Below are positions 36,730 through 47,954 of a stretch of 64,000 bases of DNA, in pieces (within the stretch, counting starts at the first letter, position 1; each line of letters begins with the position of its first letter). The notes under the pieces are model-generated. The model saw only the letters and a list, made by a program, of their open reading frames with translations. It was not told where the DNA came from and searched no databases. The stretch spans positions 2,480,001 through 2,544,000 of the forward strand of contig JABWDB010000004.1 of NCBI GenBank assembly GCA_019614645.1, in the 5' to 3' direction. The position numbers were made by a program, and so were the translations under genes. The stretch comes from Stratiolaelaps scimitus (taxonomy: Eukaryota > Arthropoda > Arachnida > Mesostigmata > Laelapidae).

Positions 36730-37855
36730 ACGAGGTGCCTGGACCTGCATGCTTCGTCCCGATAAGACGGAAATCTGTTCCCGATAACAATTCATGTACA
36801 TATATGAAACCATTGAGAAACAAATCAACACAATCGACAGGACAAAAATCAATCCTATCGTGAGTTTATATTCGACGTTGCTTTGTCCAGGAAGTCAATG
36901 TTATACCACCTCGGTATTCTCTGAGATCGATGAGGGCTTCAGCAAAGGCAACACTCTCCGCGGGAAAATTATTCATTTATGCAGTGAACGTCAGCGGCTA
37001 ACCAACGCCTACCGCCACATCCTGATTCGCACACTGCTGTGAGAAGTTCGTCGAATATGTTTGATCCCAGCGAGGAACATTCCACTACCGACAAGCTTCG
37101 AGGCTGTCTCTGACAGCAGATTCTTTTGCAGCTAAATCCAGACCTACCCAGCAATCGAGTCTCTTAAATTCGATTCATTTCAAGGACGAGGTCAGCGAGG
37201 TACATGTGTGCGCGTGTGCGGGCACTTGTGTGCGGGCAGCTGCCTTCAAAGACATCTATCGATGTGCATTCGTACTCTCAATTCTACACTATTCAACTGC
37301 AAACGAGCCGCTGCTACTGGGCATTTGGTCTCAGAGGTGTCTCATGATCCTCCTATATATATATGGAACAGGAAAGACGCCAACAACGCCATCGAGGAAG
37401 GATGTATTCGATTTATAGAAACACCGATGGAGTGTCCGAACCTTACGTTGTGTTCTTCAACACTCGAAATAGTCAAGTACGCCGTGTCAAGCTCAACGCG
37501 AGCTGTTCATCGTTGGCACAGCAGACGAACGGTGGTGAACAACAAGCCCAGCCCTCAAGTGGCTTGCTTGGAAGGGGCTAAGCGAATGAATCTGTTCAAG
37601 TTAAAATGAATTGAAAAAGTAAAATGTCTCCGGAGCTTCGAGAATAGCTCCAAAATACCTCTTGCACTATTCGCTCCAGTGCTCAATGCAGCACTTGTTA
37701 GTGCCGTTTGTTAGTCTATGCTCCTAATGATCCATTGAACGTACCCGGCACGCAAACATTTTGCTACACTAACAATTACCAGCGGCTGAGCACCACCGCT
37801 ATATCAAAACTATATAGTCGTATAGCCCATGCGTATGTATATATATATAGCTTAT
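36730..37855. other. Non-coding stretch
   Basis: No family recognised. The 133-codon plus frame at 37208-37609 competes with a second overlapping frame (37363-37581); both look like chance. Confidence 0.5.
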
Positions 37856-37861
37856 TTATGT

Positions 37862-38530
37862 ACTAGGCGGGTTACTAAGTTTCCTGTATAGAAAGAAAAA
37901 TTATTCTTTATGAAGGAAATGTTGATGCATAAATTCAATATATTCTCCCTGAAAGTTAATGTATCTAGTCCGACGATCCGCAAGTGCTTTTATCCCGTTC
38001 AAATAAAACATCGTTTCCATGAATCCAAAATACTCCTCTACGACGGCCTCAACTCTATTATTTATATCGTATTATTATCTATATTATTTATATTATATTA
38101 TAAATATTATATCGCCAGCGTCGGCCCGTAAGGTGCGATGTGAGATTTTTCAACTGATAGCACTCGCCCGGAGCTAAAGCTGGACAATAGGGTGTTGGCA
38201 AATTCGAAGCCCAACTCTTCGTTTAGCCATAGTATGATGTGATTTGTGAGCAGGTGCAACGTCTGGTGAAAGAGCACCTTCATCTTCTGCATGCCAGGCA
38301 ATTGAAAACGGTCCAAAAATCCGGCATAATATTCTCCTGGGATCGTTCTACCAGTCTCAGGCTAACGGATTAGAACAATTTTTATTGTATCCCAAAACCC
38401 ATTGCACAAGATCTTCCCGGCCGATTCTTCAGTTCTGACCCTTGTCCGCGGGTTTTTATACCGTGCAGTCTAACTTCGTCTTTTATGGGTTGTATCACAA
38501 CTCTTAAAGTAATAGTGTTTAATAGCATCC
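37862..38530 (-). mobile_element. Decayed mariner transposon B
   Basis: Minus-strand transposase blocks in several frames, in family order from high to low coordinate. These are ESAGKILCNGFWDTIKIVL (about 38400-38440), TIPGEYYAGFLDRF (about 38305-38345), KVLFHQ then DVAPAHKSHHTMAK (about 38220-38280), ELGFEF, PYCPALAPGECYQLKNL (about 38140-38190), VEAVVEEYF (about 38040), ALADRRTRYINFQGEYIE (about 37940-37990). The last is the mariner C-terminal block. The usual third catalytic Asp (S-D-Y) reads Glu here, and the Asn of D-N-A is Val. A possible TIR GGCGGGTTACTAAGTTTCC lies at 37866-37884. The N-terminal DNA-binding part was not found. This lineage, with HQDxAPAH, is distinct from mariner A. 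Confidence 0.8.
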
Positions 38531-39324
38531 CGAAGCCCGTAACGGTCCATTTCGGCAATACGGTCTGAGATGCTTCCACTCGTGGAAGTCCTGAAAACAG
38601 AATCTCACCGATCGGTTTTGTTGTTTGTGACCCGCGGCTTTAAGGATTGCCGTTTTCATCCAAACATAAACCGCTGGCGAGCCGAACTTGCAGATGCAGG
38701 AAACGTATTGTATAGCCACAAGTATGCATTGCCACATATATATGTATGTGTAGCCTAATGTTTTTGGGAGGACTCTCAGTCAACATTAAACGTCAAGGCT
38801 ATTGCTTTTGCACTACTTCGGAAGATGGACACCTGAACGCAAACGCGGAGATCGCACCCACGCATCTACGTGTCTTCTTCGGTTACAAGGCGCCACCGGG
38901 CTCGACGTGTGGATAACCTAATGACACCAATATTCCATGTTGGATTGTATAGGTCTAGAACGAACCTCAAGTATCACCGCAGGCAATTCGATACAGAACC
39001 AAGTATGTGTATCATTTACTTCATTGCTTTTTTTCCCACAAAGAATAGATGCAGATATACTGCATATTTTAGTTTGATACAGTATATGTTCAAAAAAGTG
39101 AACATCAAATTTCAAATGTTCGACTTTTTAAACGTATCTGATTTAAGCCTAACGCGGCATAATAGTTCGTCTACAAGTACCAAAAAAAATGGCCGAAGCC
39201 TGCAGGGAAGAATCCGAGAAAAAACCACCGTATTCCTGCTGTTGTTTGCTTGTATGAATCCCCTTCGAGTCCGCTCCTGTATTTTCACTCTGTCGCTCTT
39301 CGGCTGCTATCATGCATTTGTGAG
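38531..39324. other. Non-coding stretch before the CR1 element
   Basis: No homologous block recognised, although a long chance frame (38870-39349, 159 codons) crosses it. The 5' boundary of the CR1 insertion is probably at or just before the hairpin at 39328. Confidence 0.5.
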
Positions 39325-39327
39325 TGC

Positions 39328-39378
39328 ACCCTTGACCGTCTCTTCTTGATCAGTACGCAAGAAGAAACGGTCAAGGGT
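39328..39378. repeat. 20-bp hairpin at the 5' edge of the CR1 element
   Basis: ACCCTTGACCGTCTCTTCTT (39328-39347) and an inverted copy with one mismatch (39359-39378), loop of 11 bases. One further base pairs outside the arms. It sits just upstream of and within the start of the open ORF2 frame. Confidence 0.85.
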
Positions 39379-39542
39379 GTCACGCAGAGAATCCAGCTGA
39401 TTCGATTATTTGCTCACCCAAAATTATCGAGAAACCGTGGATATCTCCCAAAAGTCCAAAATTTTCCCCACAATTCTCATATCCCAGTCTGGGAACACCC
39501 ACCGGACTTCCTATTTCAAAAACAGTAACCGCTCCACCACCA

Positions 39543-42290
39543 TTGTACATAGCCAATCCCGGAAACTCAGTAGTGCCATCCACCAGCCCCTCCCCGTCAC
39601 TGCCAAACTCCCTAACATGTTTGTATCTTAATGCTCGATCCCTGGTTAAACCCGGTGCAATTGACTCGCTACATGCGTACACATGCCTTCATAACATCTC
39701 CATTGTGCTGATAACAGAGTCTTGGTTAGGCAAAGACATATCAAATCGGGAGTTATCATGTGGGGATCGTTATAATGTTTTCCGATGCGATCGAGACTCG
39801 AGGGGTGGCGGTGTCTGTGTCCTTATAGCGAACTACCTGAAATGCTGTGAAGTGAATATATTGTGTGATATAGAAATGGTGGCAGTTGATTTGTACTATA
39901 ACCTTGACTTCATCCGTTTCGCATGCATTTACGCCACTAACGCCGGAAATGCTGCAGAGCGTAAACAGCGAATTGAGGCAGTCTGTCAGTCAGTGACTAA
40001 ACTATGTGACGTAACGAAACCAATTATTATCCTAGGCGATTTTAACCTCCCTGACATTGACTGGTGCAATATAGTCCTCTCAGACTCGAACTCGATGGAG
40101 GCAAATTTTACAAATTCCTGTGTTGAAAATGGGCTTTACCAACTGATAACGGAGGTAACCCGTCCACTTAAGCGCGATCCTAATTCTCTAGCCGGTTTTA
40201 CCAAAGGAAACATCTTAGATCTTCTACTTACTACCGATCCTTTTATTATCGATGAACTATCTACTCTGACCTCCCCGATACCCTCCGATCATAATGCGAT
40301 AACTTTTACTGTACTTTTTGATACCGGTTGCACGGTAAACGATGAAGGTGGCTATGATTTCTGGAGAGGAGATTATGAAAGCATTGAGGCTAGGTTATGC
40401 CACATTCCGTGGAGGACGCTTTTCTCGAGCTGTGATTCTGTAAATAGTATGTTCAATACATTTATCAACCAGCTCCACATATTAATTGAACAATTCGTAC
40501 CTAAAAGAGGAAATTTAATCAAATCAAGAAACAAGAGCCTTAAAACCTATATAAATAAACTTGAGGCTCTGATGAAAACAGATGCAAATCCTAAAAATGA
40601 AACCAATTTACGAAAAGCTAGCACCAGGCTTCGCATCCTTGAGGAATCGAATCTTGACTTTAAGGACTCTAAGTCATTTTTTCGTTACGCAAATAAGCGC
40701 TTGAAGGGAAAAGAGGAGATAGGTGCGCTTATAAAGGATGATAAAATTATAACAGATGACAAGGCCAAGGCACACATTTTCAAAGCTTTCTTTTCAACCG
40801 TCTACGTCAAACAGCCTAGCGTGGCTCCTACGGATCTTACCTATCACACAAATGAGTCTACGCCCCTTTTAATAACAGAGGAAAATATATTTAGTAAGAT
40901 CCAGGCTTTACCCATGAAATGTAGTTTTACACCTGACTCAATTCCTCCTATTTTTTACAAAAAGGTTGGGAGAACCATATCCCAACCCTTATATCTTATT
41001 TACTGCAGGTCCTATGAGGACGGCATTGTGCCAGAGTATTTTAAAACATCTGTCGTAACCCCTGTCCACAAGAAGGGGTCTAAATCCGATGTCGATAACT
41101 ATCGACCAGTGGCCCAGTCCTCTATAGCTTGTATTATATTTGAGAAATTGCTTGTAGACCATGTATTTAGTTTTTTAACGACTCAGGGGTTACTTGATGA
41201 GGCACAGCATGGTTTTACAAAGGGAAAATCCACCGCCACCCAGCTGGTTGATATGGTTCAAGATTGGACCATTTACATCAACAACAAACAAATGTTCGAC
41301 TGCATATATTTCGATTTTTCTAAGGCGTTTGATAGAGTAAATCACTCCTCACTTTTAGCAAAAATTAAAAACCTAGGAATTGACTCACGGTCCTTTTGTT
41401 GGATATCTGACTACCTATGTAACCGCTCATTTTGTGTACGTGTAAAAAACAGTATTAGTAATTGCGGTGCCTGCCCCTCTGGGGTGCCTCAAGGTAGCTG
41501 CTTGGGACCCACATTATTTTGTATTTACATCTTAGACCTAAAAAACACTATTCCGCAGTCCATAACACATAAACTTTACGCGGATGATCTTAAGCTTTAC
41601 GGCCCGTCGAAGACCGAAACCGAAAGACGCGATCTGCAGAAAGCCGTTGATGCCATCTCAAGGTGGTGCTCTAAAAATGATATGATTATATCCGTTCCTA
41701 AATGTGGCACATTATGTCTATCAGACCCTCACATATATACTCTTAACGCCCAGCCTATACCGATTGTGAAATGTATGAGGGACCTGGGCGTGATGGTCTC
41801 ACCGGACTTAGATTTTAACCTTCATATTACACAAGTCATTCAGTCCGCAACGTTAGTTTGTAACACACTATTTCGTTGTTTTATTGTGAAAAGGCCGGAA
41901 TTTTATATGCAGCTCTATAAGAGTTTAGTTATACCGAAATTTACATACTGCTGTGAAGTTTGGCGACCATATCTTAAGAAACATTTAGATGCTATGGAAC
42001 GAGTTCAATCAAAGTTCTTAACACGCGTCTCGCTTAGATGTGGCATCGATCGCTCGACTCTTACCTTACCTCCAATTACTGACCTACACAAACAGGCAGA
42101 TATGCGTTTTTACAAAAGGTTACTATCATCAAACTCGTATTATAAATATTTTAATGTCAGACAAAATAATCTGCGGAGTGGACAAACCATATCAACAGTA
42201 CAAATCGCCAGGACCGAAAGAGTCAATAATATGTTTTCATTTCGAGCGACACGAATGCTCAGAAACACTCATGCATATACTATGCACTAA
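39543..42290 (+). CDS. CR1-like ORF2: endonuclease and reverse transcriptase
   Basis: The 915-codon frame encodes an APE-type endonuclease and an RT that would nick target DNA and copy element RNA at the nick. Endonuclease motifs are LNARSL (about residue 29), TESWL (58), RGGGV (86), GDFNLPDIDW (164) and the closing SDHNAI (248). RT motifs are GFTKGKSTATQ, catalytic motif A YFDFSKAFDRV (about 588), motif B SGVPQGSCLGP, and motif C LYADD (about 677). All catalytic residues expected in these motifs are present. The nominal start is a TTG; the frame is in fact open back to 39336, adding a Pro/Ser/Lys-rich leader, and no in-frame ATG precedes residue 112. The natural start is therefore missing or non-canonical. 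An overlapping frame (39410-39631) could be the end of ORF1. The C-terminus lacks a zinc knuckle, as is usual for CR1. Confidence 0.9.
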   Translation: MYIANPGNSVVPSTSPSPSLPNSLTCLYLNARSLVKPGAIDSLHAYTCLHNISIVLITESWLGKDISNRELSCGDRYNVFRCDRDSRGGGVCVLIANYLKCCEVNILCDIEMVAVDLYYNLDFIRFACIYATNAGNAAERKQRIEAVCQSVTKLCDVTKPIIILGDFNLPDIDWCNIVLSDSNSMEANFTNSCVENGLYQLITEVTRPLKRDPNSLAGFTKGNILDLLLTTDPFIIDELSTLTSPIPSDHNAITFTVLFDTGCTVNDEGGYDFWRGDYESIEARLCHIPWRTLFSSCDSVNSMFNTFINQLHILIEQFVPKRGNLIKSRNKSLKTYINKLEALMKTDANPKNETNLRKASTRLRILEESNLDFKDSKSFFRYANKRLKGKEEIGALIKDDKIITDDKAKAHIFKAFFSTVYVKQPSVAPTDLTYHTNESTPLLITEENIFSKIQALPMKCSFTPDSIPPIFYKKVGRTISQPLYLIYCRSYEDGIVPEYFKTSVVTPVHKKGSKSDVDNYRPVAQSSIACIIFEKLLVDHVFSFLTTQGLLDEAQHGFTKGKSTATQLVDMVQDWTIYINNKQMFDCIYFDFSKAFDRVNHSSLLAKIKNLGIDSRSFCWISDYLCNRSFCVRVKNSISNCGACPSGVPQGSCLGPTLFCIYILDLKNTIPQSITHKLYADDLKLYGPSKTETERRDLQKAVDAISRWCSKNDMIISVPKCGTLCLSDPHIYTLNAQPIPIVKCMRDLGVMVSPDLDFNLHITQVIQSATLVCNTLFRCFIVKRPEFYMQLYKSLVIPKFTYCCEVWRPYLKKHLDAMERVQSKFLTRVSLRCGIDRSTLTLPPITDLHKQADMRFYKRLLSSNSYYKYFNVRQNNLRSGQTISTVQIARTERVNNMFSFRATRMLRNTHAYTMH

Positions 42291-42356
42291 CTAATTTTTG
42301 TACACCAAATGTAAAACCCCCTTTTGTTAATAAAGGTGTTTTTGAATTGAATTGAA

Positions 42357-45300
42357 AATTCGAAACTACACGTTTCTCTGCCGAAGATGCGCGAAGAGCC
42401 AGACCGAGCTCGGGGGCGATTTGCGAATGGACAGAGCGGGTTCATCGTTAGATGCAATATACGCCCAGTGACACCTTACCCATGGCTGAAACGACTATCC
42501 GTGATTTCAGCAGGGCCGTATTGGCGAAATTTACGAGCAGCAAACACGAGCGTAAATCTTGTCATGCTTCACCACCACGTACGACTGAGGCCGAGATCTT
42601 CTGCAGCGTTAGCTTGCATGAAGCGCCTCGGTCCATTGAATGGACGGATAGTTTGAGGATTCAAAAAAAAACCGATAAGGGGATCTCGTCATGGTAGCTA
42701 ATCATGCCAAAGATAATGCGTCTACTCTGACGTATAGTTTAAATAAGATGTTAGGGTATAAACCCAGTCAGTTCATATTCGCTGTTATCAGAGACATATC
42801 AGATAATGATAATTTCTAGCCTTTGTCATATATGTACCTCACCAATAACTCGGTCAATCATGATGTTTACTGCATTCGAATCAATCATCATTATAAAAGT
42901 AGCATTTTGCGTCAGTTGAGTATTTTTATTGAGAAATCGAACATAAGCATATTGTGTGATCATCATGTCGAGTGGGATCCGATTGTAAGGAAGAGCTAAA
43001 ATAGAAAGTCGTAGCATTCTTAACGTCCATTCTGATTCTGACAGTGCTCAATGTCCTCTTCAACGAAAACCGGTCGCCCCATGCCCGTTCGTTCTAAATC
43101 TAAGTAAAAGTCTCAACATAATATCACCCGATTGGCTCGCGCTGAATCTCGCATCCTCTCGTAGTTCTGTTCTGTCAATTACGTCGCTTTCGCCTACCTC
43201 GAGACTGCTGGCTATGTTATCATCCGTTGTTACCTCGAACTAACGAGGTCTGACCCGATACTATCGGCAAGGATCTACTTTGTGAACGAGTCCACATATC
43301 ACCCTTTGCATGTATCATATATCCTCTCTGGGCGAGTACGGGAGTCCGCCTCCTTGTTCCGATCCGAGCTGCAACAGCTGAGGATTTTCCGCGCCTGCGT
43401 CTATGTGAGTGTCAACGCGCGGTGAAGTACGTGAATACGATCCTCCACCCGCGTATGATGAATGGTATTTCATTTATATATGCCTATACTCTAATGCATG
43501 GAAAGTTCGGATTATGTCTGTCTGTATGTGTGTGTATGCATACATGCATGCGCCGACGACTTCGAGGACGGTTTTTACGATTGTCATAGTGTTCGTGTTC
43601 AACCCGGCTTTGACGAAAAAAACACCCATGTAGATATGCCTGGGATGATTTCATGTTATCAAACACATGAAGAAGTGCCCCATACAATGTCTATTTTCGA
43701 AGAAACCAGTTTTTTTCCTCCTGTTTTTGGCACTCGGCCGATTATGGTGTTATTCTGTGAACATTTTGAAGAGGGAAGTATCAGAGTGTAAACGTTTCGT
43801 ATTTCTGTAGTTCTTGCTTAAATTCAATTCAGATGGTCTCAGAATTGTTCGAGCATGCTGGACATTAACGGTGGTTTTACCTTGAAATTATGATATAACG
43901 CACTGGGCTAATGCGGTCACCTCAACAAGGTTAGCAGGTTAACGATTGCAGAGTAACGTTGCATGTAACAACAGCAGCCGACTAATTGGAATTAGATAAT
44001 GGGATAACTGTAATGCGGTTATTACGAAAGGACAGCAAGGATCATTTCAGCAAGGTGACGTGATTAGTGCGACAGGCCAACAAGACAACGAAATTATTTA
44101 TTGGAATTAATTAGGTCTAACTCAGTGGTTTAGGATAGATGTGAAAAGTAGCTGGATAGTATTAGATAGCTTGCGGTGCGTCTGTGTTATTCCCAATTGC
44201 GTCATACGATGGAATATGGTGCTTTTTTGGAAAAATGATTGAGAATTTGCATAGCACGCAGATGCTACTTCGTTTTTCAAACTCCATACATTCTGCAATG
44301 AGCTTTTGTTGTGTGTATTGAACGTGGAGGTCAGTTTTACCTTGCAGAATGACAGCAATGAGCCTAGGTTGGTCAACCTTGGCACGGCGTTGGCAACCGT
44401 CAAACGGTGGATCCATTACCGGGGATTCCTATATTTCCAGTCCCCGGGGGCCGTCGCATTCTGTGGTACCATTAGCACGCTGCGGCCTTATTTTGCGGCA
44501 CAGTAACTACCACTAAATGTGCGTTCTGAATCAGCGGTGCCAAGCTACAAGGTGCTACGATCACGACGAGGTGGGACTCGGTGATCCGGGAACGATGGCA
44601 ACGAGGAGAGATGGGGCGACGGGGTGCGCCCCGATTTCCCGTCGCTGTGCCGGGGCTGAGATTTGGCCACTCTAATAAGACCAAGGAGTAAGGGACCAAT
44701 AAGTTACTCGCCAATAGATCACTAGCCGACACTGCAAGCCCTGGTTCGAAGTAATACAAATCAATTCCAGGAAAGGGTCCAAGTCTCTGCAAGGTTTAAG
44801 GCTTTAGTGGGTCTTGGTCTTGCACTACGGCTGCCGGTGCCTCAGAAGTGTGCGCCCGCTATCCACGATGGATTTTGCCTCCAACTTCTTCAACGAAAAA
44901 CAAAGGTTAATATATCAGTGCCAACAAGTAAAGCCTTCCTTGGCACAGAGTATGGGATATCTGCACCAACGGAACGACCGGGACAAGGCAATGGAGTTAG
45001 CGCAGCATAGTCACGAAGCAGCAGGAGCCATGCAGAATGATACTGATATGCGGGGGTAATGTGAGAACTGCAATAAGATAATTGTAACGAGACTACTACG
45101 ATAATCGTGGCAGAGTAACATGATCCACGTAACGGGAGAATAGGACAGAGAAATGGGTCAGGTTAGTTCTGTGTGTGTGTTGAGGCTTGTTAGCGGCCAG
45201 ATCGGGTGGCGACGCCTACTCGGCCCCGCCACGACTCGTATGTACACCGACACCTGTGGCCGATGTGGCTGATATCTACTTGTAAATCCGTGGATGCGCG

Positions 45301-45510
45301 AGCTAATCGGAGATGAACAAACGCAAACACGCATACATACGTGTCGCATGCGAACAGTTGGCGATCGTGGCGCCGTCTGACCAGAGCATCTTGAATGTTC
45401 CTGTGGCACATAGCAACGAATCATAGATTCACGCTCATTCGTGACAGAATCGATAATGTAACACGACCCTTTTGACAGTTGTCAATGCTAAACAGATTAG
45501 AAGGTATGAA
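42357..45510. other. Non-coding stretch
   Basis: No family recognised. A weak tRNA-like pair of boxes lies at 43904-43950 but the spacing (about 33 bases) is too short. The small frame 44862-45056 reads like protein (MDFASNFFNEKQRLIYQCQQ) but is unidentified. Confidence 0.45.
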
Positions 45511-45516
45511 TGAATT

Positions 45517-47021
45517 ATTAGGAAATTCTGCCGACCGTGTACGAACGTATCTCATATGAGGCTACAGTCCGACGCCTATCCTACTATCTCGAACAGCGCG
45601 ACGCTCTTCCGCCTGAGCAACACGGCTTCCGTACCGGCAGATCGACGATGACAGCTTGCAGGATACTCATCGACGATGTCAACAATACATTGGACCGCCC
45701 GAAGCAATACCTGTACGCAGTTTTTGTCGATTTTAAAGCCGCCTTTGATTCGGGGTCCAGAAGCACAGTACTCTCAAAGCTAGCATATCAAGGCGTGCCT
45801 CTTAATGTACTAGGGCTGCTGAAAGATATTTTACAGAAGAACATAGTACTTATAGACGATGGAGTCGTGGAGAGACACGGGGTGGAACAGACGACGGGGT
45901 TCGCCCAAGGGGATAACCTAAGTCCGTTGCTTTTTTCTCTCCTCATCAGCGACCTTCCATCATGTATTAAACAGCGCCACCCATCAGTGAGCCTCATTTT
46001 ATACGCAGACGACCTCGTTATGTACTGCAGGAGCAGATTTCATCTCCAGCAAGCGTTGACAACCCAAAATATCTATGTAACCGATATCGGGCTTCAGATC
46101 AATAAAGCCAAGACTGTGGCAATGAAGTTTCGAAAAGGGGGAAGGCTTTGCGAGACGGACGCGTTCCGATTAGACAGAGAGCGACTGCAAATAGTTAATT
46201 CGTTTACATACCTCGGACTAACTATAACAACAACAGGCAAGTCATTCGCCCCGCATGTTGAAGAGCGAGCCAGGAAAGCGTTGATCGCAGTACACACAAT
46301 CGAGCGACCTCAACGGTTATCGGTGGACATAGCCCTCAAATTATTTAACCTGAAGATCTCGCCTATAGCTACATATGGAATCCAGGTTGTCTGGGACAAA
46401 CTCACTTGCCGGGATCTGACCACCTTAGACAGAGTTAAACCGGCGTTCCTGAAAGCGGTACTTGGATTGCACGCGACGGCCCGAAATCGAATTGTCTATC
46501 TGCTGACCGACACACCGTCATTCGTAGAAGAAGTCCGCGAAACTTTCAATCTCCCAGAAACAGAAAGTTATCGTACGTTCATTGACTGCCAAAATAGGAA
46601 GAAGAGTGAGGTGGACCCTTTATTTTCTATGACGCCGGCCATGACAGATGACACTTGGAAACTTAGCGGCAGAGTAAACAGACACCATATCACTAGGTTC
46701 GCCGTACACGGCTTCCACCACCTTGTATGTCAATCCGAGGGATACCACGACGCAAATGATCGCTGTAAATGTAAATTCTGCGGATCTAAATGTTGTAAAT
46801 ATCATGCGGGCGAGTGCAATCAAATAAGATCACTGAACCATTTGATGAAATTGAGTGCAGATAATAACAACAACAACGACCGAACTCTCGCCACAGCCAC
46901 TGGCGAAAGCACGTTGTAACATATTTATAAACCACCACACTGTTTGTAAAATAGGTATATTATAATATTACACAACTCGTGTGAATAAAAAGAGATATAT
47001 ATATATATATATATATATATG
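45517..47021 (+). mobile_element. 5'-truncated non-LTR retrotransposon with (TA)n tail
   Basis: Coding similarity begins abruptly at EILPTVYERISYEATVRR right after an in-frame TAG (45514-45516). It thus enters in the middle of the RT N-terminal region and lacks the endonuclease. After the stop there is a short 3' UTR with AATAAA (46984-46989) and then a (TA)n tract (46994-47020), probably the tail of the insertion. 5' truncation is the usual outcome of incomplete target-primed reverse transcription. Confidence 0.85.
45537..46919 (+). CDS. Reverse transcriptase ORF, truncated but open (460 codons)
   Basis: RT motifs in order: ALPPEQHGFRTGRST (about residue 24), catalytic A VFVDFKAAFDSG (61), B GFAQGDNLSPLLF (120), C LYADDLVMY (155), then INKAKTVAM and YLGLTITTTGK (motifs D and E). 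The C-terminal half has FVEEVRETFNLPET (about 330), RFAVHGFHHLV (390) and a zinc-knuckle-like CKFCGSKCCKYHAGEC (411), followed by a charged tail with an Asn run. Catalytic Asp residues are retained and there is no internal stop, but the endonuclease and RT start are missing and the nominal start codon is GTG. The GFAQGDNLSPLLF form and C-terminal knuckle point away from CR1; I cannot assign the clade (R1/LOA/Tx1-like groups are possible). A decayed relative lies at 35.6-36.1 kb. Confidence 0.85.
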   Translation: MYERISYEATVRRLSYYLEQRDALPPEQHGFRTGRSTMTACRILIDDVNNTLDRPKQYLYAVFVDFKAAFDSGSRSTVLSKLAYQGVPLNVLGLLKDILQKNIVLIDDGVVERHGVEQTTGFAQGDNLSPLLFSLLISDLPSCIKQRHPSVSLILYADDLVMYCRSRFHLQQALTTQNIYVTDIGLQINKAKTVAMKFRKGGRLCETDAFRLDRERLQIVNSFTYLGLTITTTGKSFAPHVEERARKALIAVHTIERPQRLSVDIALKLFNLKISPIATYGIQVVWDKLTCRDLTTLDRVKPAFLKAVLGLHATARNRIVYLLTDTPSFVEEVRETFNLPETESYRTFIDCQNRKKSEVDPLFSMTPAMTDDTWKLSGRVNRHHITRFAVHGFHHLVCQSEGYHDANDRCKCKFCGSKCCKYHAGECNQIRSLNHLMKLSADNNNNNDRTLATATGESTL

Positions 47022-47954
47022 AGGCTACAAGGGGAGACATCACTATCAACTTTTAATCTAAGCGTCTTTCGTCTTCTAAAAGATTATTGAATCATTGTAG
47101 GTTTAGAAACTCATCGTGGGGAAATTATTTAATACATTTTCACTAATGAAAATAGATGCAAATATTACCCCCTCATTGCAATGTATTAACTATACCTCCT
47201 ACTATGTCTCTGGCTATTCATTTTGTTCTAAAGGGTTACAATTGACGCTCTTCTGACTCGAACTTGTACACAACCGTGCATTTCCAACACATGGTTCCAT
47301 GTACACTATACGTGATGATAAATATATGCATGACGCCAGTGATCACTCGACGCACAATATGCAGAACACATAAATTTGCGCGCTAGCTGTACATAAATCT
47401 AATCAGCCGACATGCAAAGCGGTCGACTCCTCATTTAACTAATATATAGATATATATATATATATATAAATAGTGAGTTATAGCTGGCATTTCGTCATTT
47501 GCTGTCCATTGCTTATTGCTTGATTGTAGTCAGTTTCGCGGTGAGTGGACGTCGTGTGTATTATGTTATTTCTGCAATTCGCCTGACCAGCTGCCACCAA
47601 GGATAGGAGCTGACGACGTTGAGCACAACATTGAATTAATTTACTACAACTTAAGACAATACATTATACGCTTTCTGTATCTATTTGATTGTCAATAGCC
47701 TTTTTGTTCTATAATTGATCCGTCTGCATACATAGAGTACATAGCATACACTCTAAAATAATGAGAGAGAAAAAGTTCTCAAGCTGGGACCGAACGAAGA
47801 CGGAAGCCAGTCATATATCGCAATATCTATAATATATATCATGTGTGGGCATCATATCATAACGTGTGAAATGATCCAAGTATAACAAGGAATATCTCCC
47901 TTTTTCATACTGGTAACAAATACATACGAAGAAAAGCATGCAAACAATCCCCTA

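Larger units (their letters stand above)
39325..42356 (+). mobile_element. CR1-like non-LTR retrotransposon, near-intact ORF2
   Basis: The element spans an open endonuclease-RT frame and a short 3' UTR with AATAAA (42329-42334), ending in three TTGAA units (about 42342-42356). Short 3' microsatellite tails of this kind are typical of CR1-group elements, which lack poly(A). There is no full ORF1 upstream, so the copy is 5'-truncated, probably near 39325. No target-site duplication is obvious. The absence of any stop or frameshift over nearly 3 kb contrasts with every other element in the window except the shorter one at 45.5 kb, and argues for recent insertion. Confidence 0.85.

Noticed and set aside
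38870..39349. 159-codon ORF just upstream of the CR1 element, considered as ORF1
   Set aside because: Its sequence has no ORF1-like domain (no zinc knuckle, RRM, esterase or coiled coil), and it runs into the boundary hairpin; probably chance.
42040..42294. 84-codon plus-strand ORF inside the CR1 3' end
   Set aside because: Out-of-frame shadow of the RT ORF.
43904..43950. tRNA-like boxes
   Set aside because: Spacing about 33 bases and box B reads GGTTAACGA; not a workable pol III promoter.
45158..45424. Arg/Cys-rich minus-strand frames before the 45.5-kb element
   Set aside because: Some resemblance to LINE C-termini (RRRHDRQLF) but no ordered set of motifs. Too weak to call.
45584..46297. 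Three minus-strand ORFs opposite the 45.5-kb RT
   Set aside because: Antisense shadows of a clear coding frame.
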